Shown here piece after piece: positions 61,310 through 64,000 of a stretch of 64,000 nt of DNA; position 1 is the stretch's first letter, and every line of letters begins with the position of its first letter. The stretch is from DASRJG01 sp032124015 (GTDB lineage Bacteria; Acidobacteriota; Polarisedimenticolia; Polarisedimenticolales; DASRJG01), in the NCBI GenBank assembly GCA_032124015.1, contig JAQBEH010000024.1, positions 11,844-75,843 on the forward strand, given 5' to 3'. The notes below the pieces were generated by a model. The model searched no databases and was not told the DNA's origin. It saw only the letters and a program-made list of their open reading frames with translations. A program made the position numbers and the translations under genes.

Positions 61310-62343
61310 CCCGACAGACTCTCATTCGCATCACCGCTGCAACGGCGTGTGCGGCACTCTTGTCCGCGGGCACGGCGCGGGCGGCGGTCACGGTCGCGAT
61401 GGGAACGGTCGCACCGACCGACTCGCCGTGGCACAAAGTACTCAAGCAAATGGCCGAGGACTGGAAGAAGGCTTCGAACGGTCAGGTCACGCTGAGGATT
61501 CTCGCCGATGGATCGCTCGGCGACGAGCTTGCGATGGTCCAGAAGATGCGAGCCGGCGTGCTCTCCGGGATTGCGATCTCGGGCGCCGGCCTACCCGAGA
61601 TCGAACCGAGCGTGATGGCGTTTCAGGCGCCGATGATGTTCGACTCCTACGACGAGCTCGACTTCGTGCGGGAGCGCATCACCCCGAGACTCGAGGAGGC
61701 GATCGAAGCCAAGGGATTCGTCGTGCTCAACTGGGGCGACGTCGGCTGGATTCACTTTTTTTCGAAGAAGTCCGCGAGGACGCTCGACGACTTCCGCAAG
61801 ATGAAGCTCTACATCGTTGCGGGCGACGCCAAGGCCGAGAACTTCTACAAGCTGGCCGGCTTCAAGCCGGTGCCGCTCGCGTCGACCGACATTCTCCCGA
61901 TGCTCCAGACCGGCGTGATCGATGCTTTCCAAGCGCCGCCCCTCTTCGCGCTCTCGGGCCAGTTCTTCGGGCTCGCGAAGTACATGAACGATGTCAATTG
62001 GGCGCCGCTCGTCGGGGCGACCCTCGTCAGCAAGAAAACCTGGAACAAGATTCCGGCCGAGTTGCGGCCCAAGCTCCTGGACGCCGCGCGCGTCGCAGGC
62101 GAGAAATTCCGCACCGAGATCCGCGCTCTCTCGGATCAGGCGGTCGTCGAGATGGAAAAACGTGGTCTCACCGTCGTGAAGACCACGGACGTCGAACGAG
62201 CCGAGTGGCAGAAAGAGGCGGAGGCCGTGTGGCCGAGGATTCGCGGGCCGTACGTCCCCCCGGAGTTGTGGGACGAAGCGATCAAGGCTCGCGACGAGTA
62301 TCGCGCCTTACAGAAGAGCGCGAAGCCCGGGCCCGAGAAGTGA
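61306..62343 (+). CDS. TRAP transporter substrate-binding protein (DctP family)
   Basis: The 345-residue protein has a signal peptide (cleavage near 27, TARA-AVTVA). The DctP fold begins with MGTVAPTDSPWHKVLKQMAE and has MQTGVID-type motif IV region (here MLQTGVIDAFQAPP) and VGATLVSKKTW. It binds a ligand in the periplasm and delivers it to the DctQM channel. The usual DctP Arg that binds carboxylates is not clearly in place, so the ligand may not be a simple carboxylate. It overlaps TatT and the permease by 4 bp each. Confidence 0.93.
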   Translation: MTRQTLIRITAATACAALLSAGTARAAVTVAMGTVAPTDSPWHKVLKQMAEDWKKASNGQVTLRILADGSLGDELAMVQKMRAGVLSGIAISGAGLPEIEPSVMAFQAPMMFDSYDELDFVRERITPRLEEAIEAKGFVVLNWGDVGWIHFFSKKSARTLDDFRKMKLYIVAGDAKAENFYKLAGFKPVPLASTDILPMLQTGVIDAFQAPPLFALSGQFFGLAKYMNDVNWAPLVGATLVSKKTWNKIPAELRPKLLDAARVAGEKFRTEIRALSDQAVVEMEKRGLTVVKTTDVERAEWQKEAEAVWPRIRGPYVPPELWDEAIKARDEYRALQKSAKPGPEK

Positions 62344-64000
62344 GCTTTGTCTCCCGGATCGGTAGCGCCGCGGGCCGCTTCGAAAACGGACTCGTCATCG
62401 CCGCGCTCGGGACGATGGCTGTGCTTCCCATTCTGGAGATCGCCCTAAGAAGGGTGTTTCATCACGGCGTCCCCGGCTCGATCCTGATCGTCCAACATTT
62501 GACGCTCATCGTGACGTTTCTCGGCGCCGCGCTTGCCGCCCGCTCCGACCGTCTCCTGGCGCTTGCGACCGGCACGTTCCTCCCCAAGACCTGGCAGCCC
62601 CGGGCGAAGGTGATCGCGAGCGCGCTCGGCGTCGGGATCTGCGCCTGGCTCACGACGGGAGGCGTCGAGTTCGTTCGGTCCGAGCGAGCCGGCGCGAAGA
62701 TTCTGGCCCTCGGCGTCCCCTCGTGGGTCGTCGTCGCCGTGATTCCGATCGGCTTCGCGCTCATCGGCGCGCGGCTGGCCTGGCTCGCCTCGCCCCGTCC
62801 TTACGGCCGGTGGCTCACGCTTTCCGGTCTGCTGCTCCCGCTGCTTCTGGGACGGGAAGCGACCCCGGCGGCATTCGTGGCCCCCGGAGTCGCCCTGATC
62901 GTCATGGGTGCGGCGCTGGGGCTTCCGATCTTCGCGGCGATGGGGGGAGTCGCCATCGTCCTGTTTCACGCGCAAGGTGTTCCGGCTGCGTCGATCCCCG
63001 CGGCGGCCTACACGTTGACCTCATTTCCCGTGCTCCCCGCGATTCCACTCTTCACGTTGACGGGCATCATCCTCTCGGCGGGAAAGGCATCGGATCGCGT
63101 CGTGCGCGTCTTCGATGCGCTCGTGGGGTGGTTGCCCGGCGGCCCGGCCATCGTCACCACGCTCGTTTTCGCTTTCTTCACCTCGTTCACCGGGGCCTCG
63201 GGGGTGACGATCCTGTCGTTGGGCGGGCTGCTGCTCCCCGTGCTCGTGAAATCGGGTTTCCGCGAGGGCTTTTCGCTCGGGCTCGTGACTGTTTCCGGAT
63301 CGATCGGCCTTCTGCTCCCGCCGTCGGTCCCGATCATGCTGTACGCCGTCCGGGCGCAGCAGCCGGTGGACAAGATGTTCCTGGGGGGATTGATCCCGGG
63401 GCTTCTTCTCGTAGCTCTCATTGCGGCGTGGGGCGTCAGACACGGGTTGCGCATCCCCGGCGCGCGCAAGAAGTTCAGTATCGGCGAGGCCGTCGCGTCG
63501 TTGCGCGGCGCGATGTGGGAATTGTTGCTCCCCGTTGTCATGGTGGTCGCACTGTTCGGCGGGTTCGCGACGACGGTCGAGGCCGCGGCGCTGACGGTGC
63601 TCTGGGCGTTTCTGGTTCAGTGCGTCCTACGGCGCGACGTCTCGGTGACGCGAGACCTCCCGAAGATCCTCCACGACACCTCGGTGCTCGTCGGCGGGTT
63701 CCTCATCATCCTCGCTGTGGCGTTGTCGCTGACCGACTACCTCAATTTCGCCGAGATCCCGACGGCGGCGCTCGCGCTCGTCCAGCAGCACGTGCACTCG
63801 AAGTACGTCTTTCTCCTCGTCTTGAACGTGTTCCTGCTGATCGTCGGCGCCTTGATGGACATGTACTCGGCGATTTTCGTGGTCGTGCCCCTCATCGTGC
63901 CCATGGCCGCGGCCTACGGCATCGACCCGATCCACCTCGGCATCATCTTCCTCGCCAATCTGGAGCTCGGCTATCTGACGCCGCCGGTGGGTGTGAACCT
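62340..64000 (+). CDS. Fused TRAP transporter permease DctQ-DctM, cut by the right edge
   Basis: The gene begins with GTG 62340 overlapping the dctP stop (GTGA) and stays open to the window end, 553 codons. The first ~165 residues form a four-helix DctQ-like small subunit (FENGLVIAALGTMAVLPILE, LGAALAARSDRLLAL). The DctM subunit follows in the same frame from about 190 (VALIVMGAALGLPIFAAMGG, FAFFTSFTGASGVTILSLGG, GLLLPPSVPIMLY). It uses an ion gradient to import the DctP ligand. The fusion and the TatT partner match TPAT-type transporters. Confidence 0.93.
   Translation, partial: MSFVSRIGSAAGRFENGLVIAALGTMAVLPILEIALRRVFHHGVPGSILIVQHLTLIVTFLGAALAARSDRLLALATGTFLPKTWQPRAKVIASALGVGICAWLTTGGVEFVRSERAGAKILALGVPSWVVVAVIPIGFALIGARLAWLASPRPYGRWLTLSGLLLPLLLGREATPAAFVAPGVALIVMGAALGLPIFAAMGGVAIVLFHAQGVPAASIPAAAYTLTSFPVLPAIPLFTLTGIILSAGKASDRVVRVFDALVGWLPGGPAIVTTLVFAFFTSFTGASGVTILSLGGLLLPVLVKSGFREGFSLGLVTVSGSIGLLLPPSVPIMLYAVRAQQPVDKMFLGGLIPGLLLVALIAAWGVRHGLRIPGARKKFSIGEAVASLRGAMWELLLPVVMVVALFGGFATTVEAAALTVLWAFLVQCVLRRDVSVTRDLPKILHDTSVLVGGFLIILAVALSLTDYLNFAEIPTAALALVQQHVHSKYVFLLVLNVFLLIVGALMDMYSAIFVVVPLIVPMAAAYGIDPIHLGIIFLANLELGYLTPPVGVN

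Overview
This is a 64 kb stretch of a GC-rich bacterial chromosome with short intergenic spaces, many 1-14 bp overlaps between consecutive genes, and no tRNA, rRNA, insertion sequence, prophage or CRISPR array that I can see. The cell is diderm: there are Lnt, a FadL-type porin, OmpA/Pal-like and other lipoproteins, and several outer-membrane barrels. The VWFA protein at 49279-50277 resembles the acidobacterial VWFA-related family. Together with the Ser/Thr kinase and several NtrC-type regulators this suggests Acidobacteriota or a close relative (inference from gene content, not tested by phylogeny).

Layout. 1-5753: a CYTH protein (minus, cut by the left edge), then plus-strand lnt, a creatininase-family hydrolase, and a zinc-ribbon/Ser-Thr kinase/membrane fusion coupled to a DUF4824-like membrane protein. 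5756-21601: a minus-strand cell-wall and division (dcw) cluster in the order mraZ, rsmH, ftsL, ftsI(PASTA), murE, murF, mraY, ftsW, murG, murC, ftsQ, ftsA, ftsZ, followed by a response-regulator diguanylate cyclase. murD, murB and ddl are absent. A clear -35/-10 promoter and repeated GTGG boxes lie upstream of mraZ. 21883-23446: an XRE-TPR regulator overlapping a small exported protein. 23671-32113: a signalling block of histidine kinase, ligA and NtrC-type regulator (joined by 4 bp overlaps), then a putative sigma-54 promoter, a lone receiver, an HtrA protease and a second NtrC-type regulator. 32115-35541: fadI/fadJ-type beta-oxidation genes. 35615-39985: an M1-type peptidase and ftsEX, where ftsE appears to start with CTG. 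39995-44033 (minus): a metallopeptidase/beta-propeller/barrel fusion and a TPR protein. 44109-50277: aroA, two outer-membrane proteins (one FadL-like), a degenerate acyl-CoA synthetase-like protein and the VWFA protein. 50597-58756: an OmpA/Pal lipoprotein, a homocysteine methyltransferase-MTHFR fusion, a glycine-zipper lipoprotein, a small barrel, a zinc-finger receiver, a LysM-M23 lipoprotein, a Ca2+/H+ antiporter and a tandem thioredoxin protein. 58758-64000: a HAD phosphatase, a PhzF-family protein and a TatT-DctP-DctQM TRAP transporter cut by the right edge.

How they work together. The dcw cluster builds peptidoglycan precursors and the divisome; FtsEX and the LysM-M23 protein fit septal wall hydrolysis. 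FadL, the synthetase-like protein and FadI/FadJ outline fatty-acid uptake and beta-oxidation, with an NtrC-type regulator directly upstream of fadI. The histidine kinase, NtrC regulator, sigma-54 promoter, receiver and HtrA could form an envelope-stress circuit (inference). Several first-in-operon genes lack a Shine-Dalgarno and have a -10-like hexamer 7-13 nt before the ATG, suggesting leaderless mRNAs are common in this organism.
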